DNA from: Chaunax sp. Z400
Taxonomy: Eukaryota > Chordata > Actinopteri > Lophiiformes > Chaunacidae
DNA: 64,000 bases
Assembly (NCBI GenBank): GCA_037577475.1
Contig: CM075186.1
Location: 1,249,501-1,313,500, forward strand
Direction of reading: 5' to 3'
Made by a program: the position numbers and the translations under genes. Under the pieces are notes generated by a model, which saw only the letters and a program-made list of their open reading frames with translations, made no database searches and had not been told where the DNA came from. Positions 60,901 to 64,000 of the stretch are shown in pieces. Position 1 is the first letter of the stretch; each line of letters begins with the position of its first letter.

Positions 60901-61722
60901 GTCCAACTGAACAGATTGAAACTGTCCCACCTCCAAGATGACCTTTGACCCATCTCACCTCTGATGTCAGAGTTCTTGATGAACTCGACATGATCCAGCA
61001 GCTCCTGAACCGTCCGCTCAAGTTTCTGAGTGTCCGACATCACCGAGTCCAGTTTAGTTTGTGCAGCCGAGTCTGAGTCCTCCACCTGGGCCAGAGTCTG
61101 TTCAGTGTGGTTCAACATCTGGGTCAGGGCCTCCATCAGGTCACTGAAGAACACACTCATGTTAGACGTCACGTTTAATCTGATTTAATGTCTCAGTTAG
61201 ACTTAATCTCACCTAGCCGGTTGGAGCAGGTTTAATCTCTGGATTAGATTTAATCTCACCTGGCCTGCTGCAGCAGGTTTAATCTCTAGATATAAATAAT
61301 CTCACTTGGCTGGTTGTGACAGGTTTAACCTTCAGATTAAATTTAATCTCACCTGGCCTGTTGCAGGAGCCCCTGGATCTCGGTCAATGGTTGCGAGGCC
61401 GGGTTCTGGTTTAGGATGACCCGGATGTCTGCGACACTTTTCTCCATGCTGTCGATGGATTTCTTGTACGGTCCGCTGACTCCGCTGGCTTTGATGGCGT
61501 TGGCCTTGTTGACGAGGCGGTGCGTCTGATTGGTTAGCTGGCCGACGATGTGGTCCCACTCGGCAAAGCACTGGTGGCAGCGGCGGCAGTCGGGGAAGGT
61601 TCCGGAGAACCCGCGGGCACAGACGTCACAGCGTGGACCAGAAACACCCTCCACACAGACGCAGTGACCACTGACTTTGTTACACTGCGGCTCTGAGGTA
61701 CCAAGAGGGTCGCAGTCACAGG
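57370..61722 (-). CDS. lamb1: Laminin subunit beta-1, C-terminal ten exons (gene continues past the right edge)
   Basis: Laminin beta chains assemble with alpha and gamma chains through a C-terminal coiled coil to build basement membranes. Exons, 5' to 3': 61722-61353, 61143-60959, 60814-60573, 60436-60227, 60050-59906, 59405-59198, 59020-58879, 58788-58612, 57765-57606, 57509-57370, about 659 codons. The first carries the end of the last laminin EGF-like repeats ([34 protein letters not shown]) and then [12 protein letters not shown], which opens coiled-coil domain II. The exon at 60436 has the cysteine-rich beta-knob ([20 protein letters not shown]). The rest is heptad-rich coiled coil ending [11 protein letters not shown], with the conserved penultimate-region Cys that links to the gamma chain. 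[20 protein letters not shown] and [10 protein letters not shown] fit human LAMB1 better than LAMB2. The stop is at 57370-57372. Paralogue identity (lamb1a, lamb1b) is undecided. Confidence 0.93.
57767..57931. repeat. (CA)n microsatellite next to a laminin acceptor
   Basis: CA run with a few AGACA interruptions begins directly beside the acceptor of the exon at 57606-57765. On the transcribed strand it is (TG)n. Confidence 0.95.
60085..60222. repeat. Degenerate tandem repeat of about 32 bp in laminin intron
   Basis: Four to five loose copies of CAGACCAGGACCCGCCAGAA / CAGACCGGGACCCATCAGAA, ending at the donor of the exon 60227-60436. Confidence 0.8.
61205..61352 (-). repeat. 47-bp tandem repeat made of an exon end plus its splice donor
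   Basis: Three copies follow the exon 61353-61722 into its intron. On the minus strand each carries the exon's last bases and the donor: CAACAGGCCAG/GTGAGATT (real), then CAGCCAA/GTGAGATT (61301-61305), GCAGCAGGCCAG/GTGAGATT (61255-61259) and CGGCTAG/GTGAGATT (61208-61212). Spacing is 46-47 bases. Confidence 0.9.
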
Positions 61723-62400
61723 CTGAGAGAAACACAGGAGGGTTAGAGGATGTTCTGGAACACCACAGGGTTCAGTCTGAAAACGTAACAACATGAGAAC
61801 GTAGAGCGTCGTTGCAGCGTCTGGTGGACACTATTCATAAAGCACTTTTGTGAACATTACAAGATAAGGCCTTTTTGTCAAGTTACGCTTAAACTACTTG
61901 ACATGAAGAAGAGGGGGTCAAAAGAAGGAATCATCGGACTTTGGAGTAGATCCGGATAAATGTGTGGATACGTTTTTCTTTTTGAGGTCAGACATTTAAC
62001 CAAGAAAGTTACAGACTTTAAAAAAACTTAAATGAGAGATAAGCATGGAGGATGGGAACAGGGATGATCTGCCAAGAGGAACAGGAAACGCTGACTCTTC
62101 TGGAACAGCTGTTTTCCCTTCAACTAAAGCTACAAACACATCCAAGTTCTGGGTGAATGTTCATGGTGAAACAATCTAATTACAGGTGTTGGATATAAAT
62201 AGGAATGTAAATTCTGGGGAGGAGACTCCCTTTGGAGGGAGTGATCAGCCTCGGTGGAGGGTTGTGGTCTCCAGGTGCTAAAGCATCTCAAGAGGTTCTT
62301 CTAATCGTTTTGAGTTTGAAGGAACTTCAAACAAGATTCTTTAGGTTTTTTTTCTCCCTTTTCATGTCATAAAATAAAAGTTTAATTAAAGGGTTCATCC

Positions 62401-63490
<1,090 letters not shown>

Positions 63491-64000
63491 CAGACTGAAG
63501 TCAGACCAACAGGAAGTTTCAAAATCTGTTTAGATGAAAATGTTTCATGTAAACTTTCATTTACTGTAAAAACATTTTACAGGAAGAGTCCGAGACAAAC
63601 TGTCTGACTTCCTGTTCAAAACAAAACATCTGCAGACAGGATTCGTGTGTGTGTGTGTCTGTGTGTGTCTGTGTGTGTGTGTGTCTGTGTGTGTGTGTTT
63701 GACATCTGGTTTGTATTAAACACAGTTGAAACTCCTTGCAGCTGCAGAATCAACAAACCTGAACCAGACTGATTTCCTTTTGTTCAACATGTCTGAACAA
63801 GTTTGTCCTGATGGTGGCGCTAAACAAAACAACAATAACCAGGAGATTATTAATATGCTGACCTCTGAGGACAGAACTGGACGTATCCAGGCTGTCTATG
63901 TGTGAGCTGGTTGGATCAAATCTCAACCCCAGTCAGAGATGAACTGACTGGACTCTCTTACCCTCTGAGGTCTGTGGATGTGATGTTACTATTAATATCT
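63491..64000. other. Right edge, no exon recognised
   Basis: Holds a short (GT)n run at 63645-63700. The remainder shows no laminin exon or other gene that I can support; presumably laminin intron. Confidence 0.5.

Overview
The window is vertebrate nuclear DNA, most likely from a teleost (probably spiny-rayed) fish. The genes are split into many short exons by GT-AG introns and two U12-type introns. A methionine-rich gamma-M crystallin, a fish-type lens gene, is present. The repeats are those common in fish: degraded Tc1/mariner, L1-like and CR1/L2-like LINE pieces, a Penelope-like relic, and very many micro- and minisatellites. Nothing suggests bacterial, viral or plasmid DNA. All calls rest on reading exons against remembered protein families; no alignment or search was run.

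Layout. (1) 46-20841, minus strand: nup160, complete, about 34 exons, encoding the Y-complex nucleoporin Nup160. Its introns hold several minisatellites, including a 1.5 kb array of 33-bp units with a duplicated 660-bp block. (2) 20842-29061: a gene-poor interval with a Tc1/mariner carcass, dispersed fish repeats and a possible promoter and first exon for the next gene. (3) 29062-50421, plus strand: a complete four-domain voltage-gated sodium-channel alpha-subunit gene, closest by eye to Scn4a/Nav1.4. It has 30 coding exons that join into one open frame of about 1,606 codons. (4) 50422-52772: its 3' flank, with a 27-bp minisatellite. (5) 52773-54138, minus strand: a complete three-exon gamma-M crystallin gene with TATA box, poly(A) signal and a candidate MARE. 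(6) 54139-57369: repeats only. (7) 57370-61722, minus strand: the last ten exons of a laminin beta-1 gene; the rest lies beyond the right edge. (8) 61723-64000: laminin intron, including about 1.1 kb of (CA)n punctuated by GAGA.

The four genes share no pathway (nuclear pore, ion channel, lens, basement membrane). The main discovery candidate is the channel. Its DEKA selectivity filter reads D-Q-G-T and its S4 voltage sensors have lost many arginines, yet the pore scaffold, the IFM inactivation motif and the IQ motif remain and the frame is open across 30 exons. It also appears to have four introns that ordinary vertebrate sodium-channel genes lack. It looks like a divergent, possibly non-selective or weakly voltage-sensing member of the family.

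A second theme is tandem repeats built on splice sites. The channel has about 26 copies of a 29-bp unit, each carrying a 3' splice-site motif, ending at the real acceptor. The laminin gene has three intronic copies of an exon end plus its 5' splice site. Pyrimidine-rich minisatellites lead straight into several other acceptors.
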